From contig DDSH01000019.1 in the NCBI GenBank assembly GCA_002343775.1, forward strand, positions 21,566-85,565: a stretch of DNA of 64,000 bases. Reading direction: 5' to 3'. Positions within the stretch are counted from its first letter, which is position 1, and each line of letters opens with the position of its first letter. The notes below the pieces were generated by a model that had not been told where the DNA came from, made no database searches, and saw nothing but the letters and a program-made list of their open reading frames with translations. The position numbers and the translations under genes are program-made. This document shows, piece after piece, positions 19,949 through 29,173 of this stretch. The stretch is from Anaerolineales bacterium UBA2395 (lineage in GTDB: Bacteria > Chloroflexota > Anaerolineae > Anaerolineales > Villigracilaceae).

Positions 19949-20641
19949 CTAGGTTTTGAGCCACCACACCCCCGTACATTCCGGCAGGATGACCCAATGC
20001 TTCTCCACCACTTTGTTCCCAAGTTCATCGCCAAAGAAAAAGCGGGAGAGTTCTTCGGCTTCCGCAAGTGACTTGAATTGATAGTCGGTGCGGATCCATT
20101 TGAATTGGAATCCTTTTTCGTCCAACCAGGGGTAGAAATCTTTGAGGTGATCTAACTTGATCGGCGCTTCATTGCCCGTGCCCAGCGACTCGAACAGGAC
20201 GATGAAACTTCCCGGCTTGAGGACGCGCCGCATTTCATTCATCCAGTTTTCCAATTCCTCACGCCATGTATCCGGGTTCCACACGGCAAGATAACTGACG
20301 CTCCAGCCGGAAACTGCCAGGTCCGCAACAGCATCTGCGACGGGTAACTTGCGATGATCGGCGACATCTGCCTGCCAGTTAGTCTGTCCGGCAGCGGTGA
20401 ACTTCGCGCGGCAAACCCGCAACATTTCATCCGAAATGTCGAAGGCGTGGACACGAGTCACATACGGAGCGAGCAAACAGGCTAATCGTCCGGTGCCCGC
20501 TCCAAGGTCCAGAACGATGCGTTTTTCCAACGGTGTGATCTCCCGCAGGGATTTGAGAATATTTCCCTGATGATCCTCTCGGGCGATCAGCGCTTCATAC
20601 TTATCCCCTTCGGTTTTATAGATTTCTTCTTGTGTAGGCAT
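19949..20641 (-). CDS. Class I SAM-dependent methyltransferase
   Basis: 230-residue Rossmann methyltransferase. Motif I is LDLGAGTGRLACLL, followed by VHAFDISDEML (SAM ribose contact) and NEMRRVLKPGSFIVLFE (post-motif III region). The substrate is unknown. The longer frame starts at 20656, but that ATG would lie within the -10 box on the minus strand; the ATG at 20641 is exactly 6 nt after TATAAT and gives a leaderless transcript. Confidence 0.82.
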   Translation of the reverse strand: MPTQEEIYKTEGDKYEALIAREDHQGNILKSLREITPLEKRIVLDLGAGTGRLACLLAPYVTRVHAFDISDEMLRVCRAKFTAAGQTNWQADVADHRKLPVADAVADLAVSGWSVSYLAVWNPDTWREELENWMNEMRRVLKPGSFIVLFESLGTGNEAPIKLDHLKDFYPWLDEKGFQFKWIRTDYQFKSLAEAEELSRFFFGDELGNKVVEKHWVILPECTGVWWLKT

Positions 20642-20647
20642 TCTACA

Positions 20648-20653
20648 ATTATA
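20648..20653 (-). promoter_or_regulatory. TATAAT -10 box, leaderless minus-strand transcript
   Basis: On the minus strand TATAAT (20653-20648) is followed by 6 nt and then the ATG at 20641. No Shine-Dalgarno fits in that interval. Confidence 0.7.
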
Positions 20654-20728
20654 CATAAAACAGCTCGTTGGCAGGGTTACCCTGCGCCGCGTTTATGCTA
20701 TTCTGCCTGGAGCCAAAGGAGAGAGACC

Positions 20729-21142
20729 ATGCAACCTGAACATCAATTTAATTTTTGGATCGGCGAATGGGATTGCACGTGGGCAGACGACGGTCGGGCT
20801 ACCAATCATGTCCTGCGCATTCTGGGTGGTAATGTGATCCAGGAGAATTTTTCCGCGCAGGATCTAAAGGGCATGAGCGTTTCATGCTATGACGCGGAGC
20901 GGGGTCTATGGTGCCAGACCTGGGTGGACAACTCGGGCAGTTATCTGGATTTCACCGGGGGATTCGAGGGTGAAAAAATGATCCTCGCACGCGATGCCAT
21001 CGTACAGGGTGAGGCATGCAAACAAAGGATGGTCTGGTACAACATCAAACCGGATCATTTCGATTGGAACTGGGAGCGTTCTGACGATGGCGGGCAAACC
21101 TGGCAGGTCAAGTGGCAGATCAAGTACACACGCAAAACTTAA
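20729..21142 (+). CDS. DUF1579-like lipocalin-fold protein
   Basis: 137-residue cytoplasmic protein beginning FNFWIGEWDCTW, with regularly spaced Trp/Tyr beta-strands and ending WQVKWQIKYTRK. The N-terminal F-x-x-W-x-G-x-W is typical of the DUF1579 and lipocalin-like calycin families, which bind small hydrophobic ligands. The start at 20729 is chosen because AAAGGAGA lies 7 nt upstream; the longer frame runs into the divergent gene. Confidence 0.6.
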   Translation: MQPEHQFNFWIGEWDCTWADDGRATNHVLRILGGNVIQENFSAQDLKGMSVSCYDAERGLWCQTWVDNSGSYLDFTGGFEGEKMILARDAIVQGEACKQRMVWYNIKPDHFDWNWERSDDGGQTWQVKWQIKYTRKT

Positions 21143-21147
21143 CCCGC

Positions 21148-21153
21148 TATAAT
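21148..21153 (+). promoter_or_regulatory. TATAAT -10 box of a predicted leaderless transcript
   Basis: TATAAT is separated by 6 nt from the ATG at 21160. It begins 5 nt after the stop codon of the preceding gene. Confidence 0.7.
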
Positions 21154-21159
21154 TGGCGG

Positions 21160-21636
21160 ATGCCAACCCTTTCCCCCTCTGCCCAGAAAATTCAAGACAT
21201 TCTCAACACACTCGGGTACGACTACACCGTGGTCGAACACGCTGAATCCACGCGCACGGCGCAGGAAGCCGCCGACCGCGCAGGTTGTCAGATTGGGCAG
21301 ATCGTCAAGTCGTTGATCTTTCGCGGCAAGGCAAGCGGCAAGCCGATCCTGATTCTAGCGTCGGGTCCGAATCGCGTGAACGAAAAACTCATCGGTGAGT
21401 ATGCGGGTGAACCCATCGGCAAAGCGGATGCGGATTTTGTCCGCGCTGTGACCGGTTTTGTCATCGGCGGAGTGCCGCCCATCGGTCACGCTGAGAAAAT
21501 GGAAACCTATCTAGACGAAGACTTTTTGCAGTATCCGACCATTTGGGCAGCCGCCGGTACGCCGAACGCCATCTTTGAATTGAAGACGGAAGACCTGCAA
21601 AAGATGACCGGGGGAAAGGTCGTTTCGATCAAGTAA
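21160..21636 (+). CDS. YbaK/EbsC-family aminoacyl-tRNA deacylase
   Basis: 158-residue protein of the YbaK/ProX family. Features: HAESTRTAQEAADRAG near residue 27, QIVKSLIFRG with the conserved Lys near residue 50, and GGVPPIGH near residue 104. Members clear Cys or Ala mischarged on tRNA-Pro in trans. The ATG at 21160 is preferred for its leaderless -10 spacing; the frame remains open upstream to 21112. Confidence 0.87.
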   Translation: MPTLSPSAQKIQDILNTLGYDYTVVEHAESTRTAQEAADRAGCQIGQIVKSLIFRGKASGKPILILASGPNRVNEKLIGEYAGEPIGKADADFVRAVTGFVIGGVPPIGHAEKMETYLDEDFLQYPTIWAAAGTPNAIFELKTEDLQKMTGGKVVSIK

Positions 21637-21669
21637 GTTCCATCAATAATCATTGTCAAGGAGGCTGGC

Positions 21670-22410
21670 GTGGCTGATTTCTTTTCTGTGGATGTGACGG
21701 AAGTTCCCCTTCAATTATTTGGTCCCAAACATCTGGCTGTGATCGTCATTTTTATGTTGACATGGCTTTCTTTTTTCTACTTCCGAAACGTATGGAATGA
21801 AAAACAAAAGAATACGATCCGGATGACGTTGGCGATCCTGCTTGCCGTTTCAGAAATCAGCATTCATGTCTGGTGGGCGTACTGGGGAATTTGGAACATC
21901 CAAACCACCCTGCCATTGCATTTGTGCAGTGTGATGGTTTGGGTGACCGTGTATGCCGCCCTGACCAAAAATCGCAATACATATGAATTCGCTTATTTCC
22001 TCGGTATTGCAGGCGCTTTACAGGCATTTCTCACCCCGGCGGATGGAGCGATGTATGACATTCCTCATTTCCGAATCATGCAAACCCTGGTCGCCCACGG
22101 ACTGTTGATCACCATCCCCATTTTCATGACTGTGGTGGAAGGGTTCCGTCCTACCTTGTCGTCGTTCAAACGCATCTTCATCTGGACGAACATTTACATG
22201 GTCGCCATCTTTTTTCTCAACCGTGCCATTGGCAGCAACTATCTTTTCATCGCGGAGAAACCACCTTCCCCAACCCTGATGGATGCACTCTCGCCGTGGC
22301 CCTGGTACATCCCACAATTGGAGATACTGGCGTTCATCATGTTGTTCATTCTTTATATTCCATTCCTGATCAAGGATAAATTTTTTACAGCAAAAGTCCA
22401 AACTACATAA
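21670..22410 (+). CDS. TIGR02206/YwaF-family membrane protein
   Basis: 246-residue protein with six to seven transmembrane helices. The helix containing LPLHLCSVMVW, the NRNTYEFAYFLGIAG segment and the PxRxMQT-like HFRIMQTLVAHG block are typical of the YwaF family, whose function is unknown. GTG start at 21670 with AAGGAGG 5 nt upstream. A strong terminator follows. Confidence 0.8.
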   Translation: MADFFSVDVTEVPLQLFGPKHLAVIVIFMLTWLSFFYFRNVWNEKQKNTIRMTLAILLAVSEISIHVWWAYWGIWNIQTTLPLHLCSVMVWVTVYAALTKNRNTYEFAYFLGIAGALQAFLTPADGAMYDIPHFRIMQTLVAHGLLITIPIFMTVVEGFRPTLSSFKRIFIWTNIYMVAIFFLNRAIGSNYLFIAEKPPSPTLMDALSPWPWYIPQLEILAFIMLFILYIPFLIKDKFFTAKVQTT

Positions 22411-22420
22411 AGCATCTACC

Positions 22421-22451
22421 CTGCCCGGTCAAAATACCGGGCAGTTTTTTG
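22421..22451 (+). terminator. Rho-independent terminator
   Basis: CTGCCCGGT pairs with ACCGGGCAG around CAAAAT, followed by TTTTTT. Confidence 0.92.
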
Positions 22452-22497
22452 CCTGTATTTGGAACCTTCAACACAGTCCCAAATACAGATTTTTCGT

Positions 22498-22526
22498 TTG
22501 CAATCGGACATCCTTTGTCGTAAAAT
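22498..22526 (+). promoter_or_regulatory. Promoter of the hppD gene
   Basis: TTGCAA at 22498-22503, a 17-nt spacer and TAAAAT at 22521-22526 lie 30 nt before the hppD start, with AAAGGAGA in between. Confidence 0.65.
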
Positions 22527-22555
22527 GCGGACATAGACCAACCAAAGGAGAGAAA

Positions 22556-23683
22556 ATGGTAACAAAAGAAAAACCCGATTCCCGCCCCATGACCGAGGAA
22601 GCCGACTTCCTCCAGATCAAATCGTTCGACCACGTCCACTTTTATGTGGGCAACGCCAAACACGCCATGTACTATTGGTGGAAGGCATTTGGCTTCAAAC
22701 CCGTTGCATATTCAGGGTTAGAGACCGGTAACCGCGACTTCGCCTCGTATGTACTCGAATCGGGGCAGGCGCGGTTTGTTGTTTCTGCGCCCTATTCCCC
22801 CTCCAGCCCGCTGGCATCGCATCACATGGTACACGGCGACGGCGTTAAGATCATTGCCCTTGAAGTGGACGATGTCGAAAAAGCCTGGCGCGAAACCACC
22901 GCCCGCGGAGGAAAATCTGCCTGGGCGCCGCGTGAAGAAAAAGATGACCACGGCATTTACCGCAGTTCTGCCATCTACACATACGGCGAAACCATCCACG
23001 CCTTTATCGACCGTGATGATTACAAAGGCACCTTCGCACCAACCTATCGCCCGCTCAAACACGAAACTGAATCCACCGGTCTTGCCGCCATCGATCACAT
23101 CGTCGGCAACGTACAACTCGGTAAGATGAATCACTGGGTCAACTTCTATCATCAAGTGATGGGTTTCCGTCAACTCATGCACTTTGACGACAAAGATATC
23201 TCCACTGAATACTCCGCGCTGATGTCCAAGGTTATGCAAAATGGAAACGGACGCGTCAAATTCCCCATCAATGAACCGGCAGATGGCAAACGCAAAAGCC
23301 AGATCGAAGAGTATCTCGACTACTACATGTCGCCCGGCGCGCAGCATATCGCCATCATCACCGGTGACATCATTGATACCGTTGATAAACTTCGCAAGAA
23401 CGGCGTCGAATTTTTGCGCGTGCCCGATACCTACTACGAAATGCTGCCCGACCGCGTCGGCAAGATCAAGGAAGATTTCAAGACCATCCACGAACTCGGC
23501 ATCCTCGTAGACAAAGACGACGAAGGCTACCTGCTGCAAATCTTCACGCGCCCCATTCAAGACCGCCCCACCATGTTCATCGAGGTCATTCAACGCCACG
23601 GCGCGCAGGGATTCGGCAAAGGCAACTTCAAAGCCCTGTTCGAATCGCTTGAACTGGAGCAGGAACGACGTGGCAATTTATAG
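22556..23683 (+). CDS. hppD: 4-hydroxyphenylpyruvate dioxygenase
   Basis: 375-residue Fe(II) dioxygenase converting 4-hydroxyphenylpyruvate to homogentisate in tyrosine catabolism. The two vicinal-oxygen-chelate halves are visible. The iron-binding triad is His181 (IDHIVGN), His264 (GAQHIAI) and Glu343 (MFIEVIQR), with spacing as in known enzymes. The C-terminal GFGKGNFKALFESLELEQ is diagnostic. It has its own promoter at 22498. The next pathway enzyme, homogentisate dioxygenase, is at 25207; fumarylacetoacetase and maleylacetoacetate isomerase are not in the window. Confidence 0.94.
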   Translation: MVTKEKPDSRPMTEEADFLQIKSFDHVHFYVGNAKHAMYYWWKAFGFKPVAYSGLETGNRDFASYVLESGQARFVVSAPYSPSSPLASHHMVHGDGVKIIALEVDDVEKAWRETTARGGKSAWAPREEKDDHGIYRSSAIYTYGETIHAFIDRDDYKGTFAPTYRPLKHETESTGLAAIDHIVGNVQLGKMNHWVNFYHQVMGFRQLMHFDDKDISTEYSALMSKVMQNGNGRVKFPINEPADGKRKSQIEEYLDYYMSPGAQHIAIITGDIIDTVDKLRKNGVEFLRVPDTYYEMLPDRVGKIKEDFKTIHELGILVDKDDEGYLLQIFTRPIQDRPTMFIEVIQRHGAQGFGKGNFKALFESLELEQERRGNL

Positions 23684-23873
23684 TCTCAGACGCACCGCCG
23701 CATCGACTCAACCCGACGCCTGACTCTGTTTGCCGGATCCGCTGCCCCGTTTGAAGCGAGCCGGTCCCTGTCAGCCAATATAGTATTTTTGGGTCAGATG
23801 ACGAAATCCCGTTCCCGAATTACACTCAGATGCAGAGACGGTCAAAATCCAAATTGAAAATGGGAAGGGCAAC

Positions 23874-24800
23874 ATGAAACGAAACTCACTGACACTAATT
23901 CTGGCGGGGCTGACGATAATCGCGCTGGCATGCGGAGGGACGGTTCCCGCAACACAACCAGACCAAACCGAATTAGAAACCATGGTCGCGGCCACGCTAC
24001 AAACCCATACACAAGAAGCTGCGAGCATCCCAACACCGCAGGTGCAGGAGGCTGAAGACACCGCCACGCAACCCAACGGCATTCCCATCGCCTTCCAAAA
24101 CGTCAACTTCATCATTCCTGAAGGACTCGCCACTGGCGCGCAATCTGAGATCGTTCCGCGCAACGAATACGTGGAAGGTGATCCGTTCTGGTCCGTAGCG
24201 CCGGAATATACTCGATTTCTACTCACACAGACCGACTCATTCCCAAGCAACTTTGACTTCGAGATCAACATCATTCCCGCCGGAGAATACATGCAAATGA
24301 GCGAGGTCGCCGCCGAGCGGATTCCCCTGCTGCAACAAAAACTCGCGGACAATGACCTGACCAGGGTAACGGTACTACCACCCTTCAATGCAGGATTGGT
24401 CATCGATACGCAGAACGCCCGAGTCGATTTTCCGAACGGCAGCGGCATCCGTGCGGTTCAGCAATATCATCAGGCGCCGGTTCCCATCACCAACGACTTC
24501 CTGATCTATAGTTTTCAGGGTATCACCAGCGACGGCAAATACTACGTCTCAGTCATCGCACCGATCCGCGTACCGTTCCTAGTCGACATGTCATACAACC
24601 CCGATCCCAGTTCCACCACGCCAACGCCGGTTGTTCCCGAAGGCGGTTTAATCTTCCCCACCCTGACTGGGTTCAACGACCCGCAAGTCGCCCAGTATAA
24701 CGAAGCGATCACCAATAAACTCAACCAGACTCCAGCCGACCAATTCAGTCCACCCATCTCCCTGCTGGATGCGCTCATCCAATCCATCCTTATTCAATAG
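23874..24800 (+). CDS. Hypothetical lipoprotein
   Basis: 308-residue exported lipoprotein with lipobox IALAC (Cys20). A Thr/Gln-rich spacer of about 40 residues precedes a globular domain of unknown family, with a second short TPTPVVPEGG spacer near residue 248. It sits between hppD and the cupin gene; the 190-nt gap upstream (23684-23873) shows no feature. The stop codon is 7 nt before the cupin ATG, so these genes are probably co-transcribed. Confidence 0.65.
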   Translation: MKRNSLTLILAGLTIIALACGGTVPATQPDQTELETMVAATLQTHTQEAASIPTPQVQEAEDTATQPNGIPIAFQNVNFIIPEGLATGAQSEIVPRNEYVEGDPFWSVAPEYTRFLLTQTDSFPSNFDFEINIIPAGEYMQMSEVAAERIPLLQQKLADNDLTRVTVLPPFNAGLVIDTQNARVDFPNGSGIRAVQQYHQAPVPITNDFLIYSFQGITSDGKYYVSVIAPIRVPFLVDMSYNPDPSSTTPTPVVPEGGLIFPTLTGFNDPQVAQYNEAITNKLNQTPADQFSPPISLLDALIQSILIQ

Positions 24801-24807
24801 GAGCCTC

Positions 24808-25197
24808 ATGACCGACCAAGTCATCACCGTCCGCCCGCAAGGGACCCACCTGACCAAACAAGAACTCCCAAACTTTGAAGGCATCTCGGCGCGTACCGCC
24901 GGGTCGAAGCATCTCTGTATGCATTTGGTCATCATCCCGCCGGGCGGAAAAGCCGTCGCCCACTACCACGACGGCTACGAAACCGTCATCTACATCATCC
25001 AAGGCAAAGCCGAAACCCGCTATGGACACAACCTCGAACAGTCCAGCATCAATGAAGCGGGAGACTTTCTCTTCATCCCGCCCAACCTGCCGCACCAGCC
25101 CGTCAACTTGAGCGATACCGAGCAGGTCATCGCCGTCGTCGCCCGCAACGACCCAAACGAACAGGAAAGTGTCGTCATCTTTAATCCAAAAGAATAG
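24808..25197 (+). CDS. Single-domain cupin protein
   Basis: 129-residue cupin with the metal-binding motif 1 HYHDGYETVIYIIQGKAE and motif 2 DFLFIPPNLPHQPVN. The start at 24808 follows TAGGAG by 5 nt. Its position 9 nt before hmgA suggests a role in aromatic catabolism, for instance isomerase, dioxygenase-like or sensor, but the fold alone does not say which. Confidence 0.8.
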   Translation: MTDQVITVRPQGTHLTKQELPNFEGISARTAGSKHLCMHLVIIPPGGKAVAHYHDGYETVIYIIQGKAETRYGHNLEQSSINEAGDFLFIPPNLPHQPVNLSDTEQVIAVVARNDPNEQESVVIFNPKE

Positions 25198-25206
25198 GAG
25201 AATACG

Positions 25207-26370
25207 ATGCCCTTTTATCATAAACTTGGCAGCATTCCCCACAAACGCCACACGCAGTTTAAAAAACCGAACGGAAAACTCTACCGCGAAGAAGTCATGG
25301 GGCTTGAAGGCTTCTCTTCGCTCCAATCCATCCTCTACCATCACTTCCTGCCGCCACGCATAAAGCAGATGGCAGACTGCGGACCCGCCAAACCCGAATA
25401 TGTAGACTTCGGACCGATCCGCCACCGCGCCTTGAAAACGGATCACACCCCGCTCGGGGCTGATCCAGTTTCTGGAAGAATTCCCCTGCTCGGAAACAAC
25501 GACGTCATCCTCGGCGTCTCGCGTGCCCCCAAAGGCAAAATGGATTACTTCTACCGTAACTCACAAGCCTACGAAACATGGTGGGTTCACGACGGCAGCG
25601 GCACACTCAAAAGCCAATTCGGCAACCTGACCTTCCGCAAAGGCGACTACATCGTCATCCCCTTCGGTACAACCTGGCAAATGGAACTCAACGAAGAGAC
25701 AAAATTCTTCACCATCGAAAACCCCAGCCAGATCGAGCCGCCCAAACGCTACCGCAATCATTATGGTCAACTGCTCGAACATGCCCCCTACTGCGAGCGC
25801 GACATCCGCATCCCCACAGAGTTGGAAACGCACACAGAGCGCGGCGAGTTCGAGGTCCGCGTAAAGGTGCGAGACCGTATCTCACAACACATTTTGGACT
25901 ATCATCCCCACGATGTCATCGGCTGGGACGGCTATCTCTATCCGTGGATATTCAACATCGAAGATTTTGAACCCATTACCGGTCGCATCCACCAGCCGCC
26001 GCCTGTTCACCAGACCTTCGAAGGCTGGAACTTTGTGGTCTGCTCCTTCGTCCCAAGATTGTTCGATTATCACCCCGATGGCATCCCCGCGCCATATAAC
26101 CACTCGAACATCCAGTCAGACGAGGTCATTTACTACGCCGAGGGTAACTTCATGAGCCGCAAAGGCATCGACCGTTCAGATATCAGTCTGCATCCGTTTG
26201 GGTTGCCGCATGGTCCACAACCCGGCATGACCGAAGCCAGCATTGGTAAAACTGAAACACGGGAACTCGCTGTGATGGTGGATACCTTCCACCCGCTTCA
26301 CTTAACAAAACAAGCCGTTGAAATGGAAAAACCCTATATGGAAACCTGGTTGGATGGTGATGGCGAGTAA
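25207..26370 (+). CDS. hmgA: Homogentisate 1,2-dioxygenase family protein
   Basis: 387-residue cupin-type ring-cleaving dioxygenase that opens homogentisate to maleylacetoacetate. The start MPFYHKLGSIPHKRHTQF and the segment YREEVMGLEGFSSLQSILYH are family signatures. Metal ligands are expected among the His/Glu of the C-terminal region (CSFVPRLFDYHPDGIP, YNHSN, and FGLPHGP). AGGAG is 5 nt before the ATG. It forms an operon with the cupin gene and works after hppD. Confidence 0.9.
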   Translation: MPFYHKLGSIPHKRHTQFKKPNGKLYREEVMGLEGFSSLQSILYHHFLPPRIKQMADCGPAKPEYVDFGPIRHRALKTDHTPLGADPVSGRIPLLGNNDVILGVSRAPKGKMDYFYRNSQAYETWWVHDGSGTLKSQFGNLTFRKGDYIVIPFGTTWQMELNEETKFFTIENPSQIEPPKRYRNHYGQLLEHAPYCERDIRIPTELETHTERGEFEVRVKVRDRISQHILDYHPHDVIGWDGYLYPWIFNIEDFEPITGRIHQPPPVHQTFEGWNFVVCSFVPRLFDYHPDGIPAPYNHSNIQSDEVIYYAEGNFMSRKGIDRSDISLHPFGLPHGPQPGMTEASIGKTETRELAVMVDTFHPLHLTKQAVEMEKPYMETWLDGDGE

Positions 26371-26410
26371 AATATCCCCGGAAAAAAGATCATCGGTATT
26401 GGAGAAAACA

Positions 26411-27151
26411 ATGAAGAGCATCGTCATTCTGTTACTCGTAATGGGCTTGACCCTTTCCGCTTGCAACTTGCCTGTCAACCCGGAGCAGACAGAACCGGAT
26501 ATCGCCACCGCCGCCGCGCTGACCGTTGAAGCTGCATTGAGCAACGCAACCCCGTTGGCAAGCCCCACTGCCGGGTCGTTATCATCTACACAACCCGCTG
26601 GCACCGCTGTTACCCTCACGCCGACGTTCTCACAGCCATCCGCCAGTTTTGAAGATGTGACAAATTGCCGCACCGGTCCTGGCACGACTTATGAGCGGGT
26701 GACACAGATTCTCCCCAATGTGTCGGTTGAGATCGTCGGATTTTTCCCGCCTAATTATTGGGTAGTGGAGACAGACAAAGGTCAGTGTTGGGTGGCGGGA
26801 GAATTCGTCACGCCGGCTGGAAGTTACACCACCGTGCCCACTGTCACCGCGCCACCCACTCCCATCGGCGGCGTGCCAGATGCCCCCACTTTCACGCAAA
26901 ACGGCTGGAACTACTTCTGCCGCGGCGATGGTCAAACCGAAGTGACCCTAAATTGGAATGACCGCTCCGATACCGAATCCGGCTATCGTATCCTTCGCAA
27001 CGGAGAAGAAATCGCCGACCTGCCTGCCAACTCCACCACCTACAGCGAGGTCATTTCGCTTTCATCCGGGCAGAGCGTCAGTTATCAAGTTCAGGCATTC
27101 AACTCAGCGGGCAAATCCACCAGCAATACCGCAAGCTTCACTTGCCCATAG
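26411..27151 (+). CDS. Lipoprotein with SH3-like and fibronectin type III domains
   Basis: 246-residue lipoprotein. Lipobox LTLSAC (Cys18), then a Thr/Pro/Ser-rich spacer, an SH3b-like domain (about 80-140; NCRTGPGTTYERVTQI and YWVVETDKGQCWVAGEFV) and a C-terminal FN3 domain (about 158-245; VTLNWNDRSDTESGYRILRNG). Such proteins bind cell-wall or extracellular polymers. A terminator follows. Confidence 0.78.
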   Translation: MKSIVILLLVMGLTLSACNLPVNPEQTEPDIATAAALTVEAALSNATPLASPTAGSLSSTQPAGTAVTLTPTFSQPSASFEDVTNCRTGPGTTYERVTQILPNVSVEIVGFFPPNYWVVETDKGQCWVAGEFVTPAGSYTTVPTVTAPPTPIGGVPDAPTFTQNGWNYFCRGDGQTEVTLNWNDRSDTESGYRILRNGEEIADLPANSTTYSEVISLSSGQSVSYQVQAFNSAGKSTSNTASFTCP

Positions 27152-27159
27152 CATTCAAC

Positions 27160-27195
27160 AAAAAGCCTTACGAAATTCGTAAGGCTTTTTGTTTT
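27160..27195 (+). terminator. Bidirectional terminator
   Basis: The perfect stem AAAAAGCCTTACGAA with its complement runs into GTTTT on the right and, read leftward, into TTTTTG. It serves both the lipoprotein gene and typA. Confidence 0.9.
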
Positions 27196-27197
27196 CA

Positions 27198-29051
27198 CTA
27201 GGCTTCGAACTGTTCTTTGACCTTTTTGGTCTGCTTGCCGCGCTCTTCCGTATCGAGAATGCGCTTGCGAATGCGGAAGTTCTCTGGCGTGATTTCGAGC
27301 AATTCATCATCAGCGAGGTATTCGATCGCTTCGTCAAGAGACATCTGTCGCGGCGGAGTGAGGCGGATTTCCATATCACCACGCGCCGCGCGCACATTGG
27401 TCAGGTGCTTTTTCTTGCACACGTTCACTGAAATATCCTGCCCGCGCGCGTTTTCGCCAACCACCATACCTTCATACACATCCACGCCGGGACCAATAAA
27501 CAGAATACCGCGCTCCTCAGCAGACTTGAGCGCGTACGCCGTGGTCGTACCCGCTTCCCATGCCACCAGTGAACCGTTGTTGCGCGATGCGATTGGACCT
27601 GCCAATTCATCGTAGCCGTGGAAAATGGTATGCATGATACCCGCCCCGCGAGTGGATGTGAGGAACTGATACCGGAAACCGAGCAAGCCGCGCGTCGGCA
27701 CAATGTAAACAATGCGCGTCATACCCTGACCCGAATCCTGCATGTCCATCATTTTTCCGCGCCGCGCCCCGAGCATCTCCACCACCGCACCGACAGTTTC
27801 ATTGCTGGTTTCAATGTGAACTTCTTCAAAAGGTTCAAGCAACGCGCCGTCCTCGGCTTTATGATAGATGACCTCCGGGCGTGAGACCTGGAACTCATAG
27901 CCTTCGCGGCGCATGGTTTCAATCAGAATGCCGAGATGCAATTCGCCTCGACCTGAGACGAGGAAATTTTCCGCCGACTCGGTATCTTCCACACGGAGAG
28001 CGACGTTGGTGCGCAACTCATCATAAAGGCGTTCGCGCAGTTTGCGGGATGTGCTCCACTTGCCTTCGCGCCCTGTAAAAGGAGAGGTGTTCACCCCAAA
28101 CGTCATACGAACGGTTGGCTCTTCCACTTTGATCGTCGGCAACGCCACAGGGTTGGCAGGGTCTGCCAGCGTCTCGCCGATGGAAATTTCTTCGAGCCCG
28201 GCAAGAGAAATTACATCGCCCGCCTCGATCTCACCTACCTCAACCTTGTTCAACCCCTTGAACGTGTAAAGATAGCGCGCGGTTTCGGGCAGGATCGTCC
28301 CATCCATTTTGATGCGGGCAAGTTTTTGCCCGGCTTTGATCTTGCCGGAGAACAGCCGACCAACGGCGGTCACACCGCGATAATCGTCATAGCCAAGAGT
28401 GGTAACCAGCATTTGCAAGGGCGCATTCGGGTCCACTTTTGGGGCGGGAATGTGCTTCAAGATGGCATCGAACAGGGGCTGAAGGTCAGGTCCTGGTTCG
28501 GGGGAAGTCCCCGCCCTGCCCGCCGTCGCCTGCGCATAAATGACGGGAAAATCCGCCTGATCTTCGCTCGCGCCAAGTTCGATGAACAGGTCGAACGTTT
28601 CGTTGAGCACGCGCGAAGGTTCGGCATCCTTGCGGTCTACTTTGTTGATGACCACAATGGCTTTGTGTCCCATTTCGAGCGCCTTTTTTAACACGAAGCG
28701 TGTTTGCGGCATGGGACCCTCCGCCGCATCAACGAGCAAGAGCACGCCATCCACCATGTTCATGACGCGTTCCACTTCACCGCCGAAATCGGCATGACCG
28801 GGTGTATCCACGATGTTGATCTTAACGGTCTGCTTCGAGACCGGGTCATCCAGCGTGATGGCAGTATTCTTGGCAAGGATGGTAATGCCACGTTCGCGTT
28901 CGAGGTCGTTCGAATCCATGACGCGTTCGGCAACTTGCTGGTTCTCGCGGAAGGTATGCGACTGGCGCAGCAGCCCATCCACAAGGGTGGTCTTGCCGTG
29001 GTCAACGTGAGCGATAATGGCGATATTACGGAGGTCTTTTCTTTCGATCAT
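27198..29051 (-). CDS. typA: Translational GTPase TypA/BipA
   Basis: 617-residue ribosome-associated GTPase. G1 AHVDHGKTTL, G3 DTPGHADFGGEVER and G4 NKVDR are intact, followed by beta-barrel, EF-G-like III/V domains and the BipA-specific C-terminus. It assists ribosome assembly and stress adaptation. The ATG at 29051 (MIERKDLRNIAII) is preferred to an in-frame ATG at 29084, because AAAGAGA lies just upstream and known TypA proteins begin this way. Confidence 0.95.
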   Translation of the reverse strand: MIERKDLRNIAIIAHVDHGKTTLVDGLLRQSHTFRENQQVAERVMDSNDLERERGITILAKNTAITLDDPVSKQTVKINIVDTPGHADFGGEVERVMNMVDGVLLLVDAAEGPMPQTRFVLKKALEMGHKAIVVINKVDRKDAEPSRVLNETFDLFIELGASEDQADFPVIYAQATAGRAGTSPEPGPDLQPLFDAILKHIPAPKVDPNAPLQMLVTTLGYDDYRGVTAVGRLFSGKIKAGQKLARIKMDGTILPETARYLYTFKGLNKVEVGEIEAGDVISLAGLEEISIGETLADPANPVALPTIKVEEPTVRMTFGVNTSPFTGREGKWSTSRKLRERLYDELRTNVALRVEDTESAENFLVSGRGELHLGILIETMRREGYEFQVSRPEVIYHKAEDGALLEPFEEVHIETSNETVGAVVEMLGARRGKMMDMQDSGQGMTRIVYIVPTRGLLGFRYQFLTSTRGAGIMHTIFHGYDELAGPIASRNNGSLVAWEAGTTTAYALKSAEERGILFIGPGVDVYEGMVVGENARGQDISVNVCKKKHLTNVRAARGDMEIRLTPPRQMSLDEAIEYLADDELLEITPENFRIRKRILDTEERGKQTKKVKEQFEA

Positions 29052-29084
29052 GAGTTCTCTTTTCAATTCAAATGACAGGCACAT

Positions 29085-29121
29085 AAAAACCCTCGACAGG
29101 TCCGCCGAGGGTTTCTTTTTT
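29085..29121 (-). terminator. Terminator of the glycosyltransferase operon
   Basis: AAACCCTCG/CGAGGGTTT stem with a 10-nt loop and T-runs on both sides. Read on the minus strand it terminates the four-gene operon from 31808 before typA. Confidence 0.85.
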
Positions 29122-29173
29122 CGTTCGGCTTGCGGGCGGTATTTTATCAGAGAGAGCCGGTTTGAGGAAGGGA

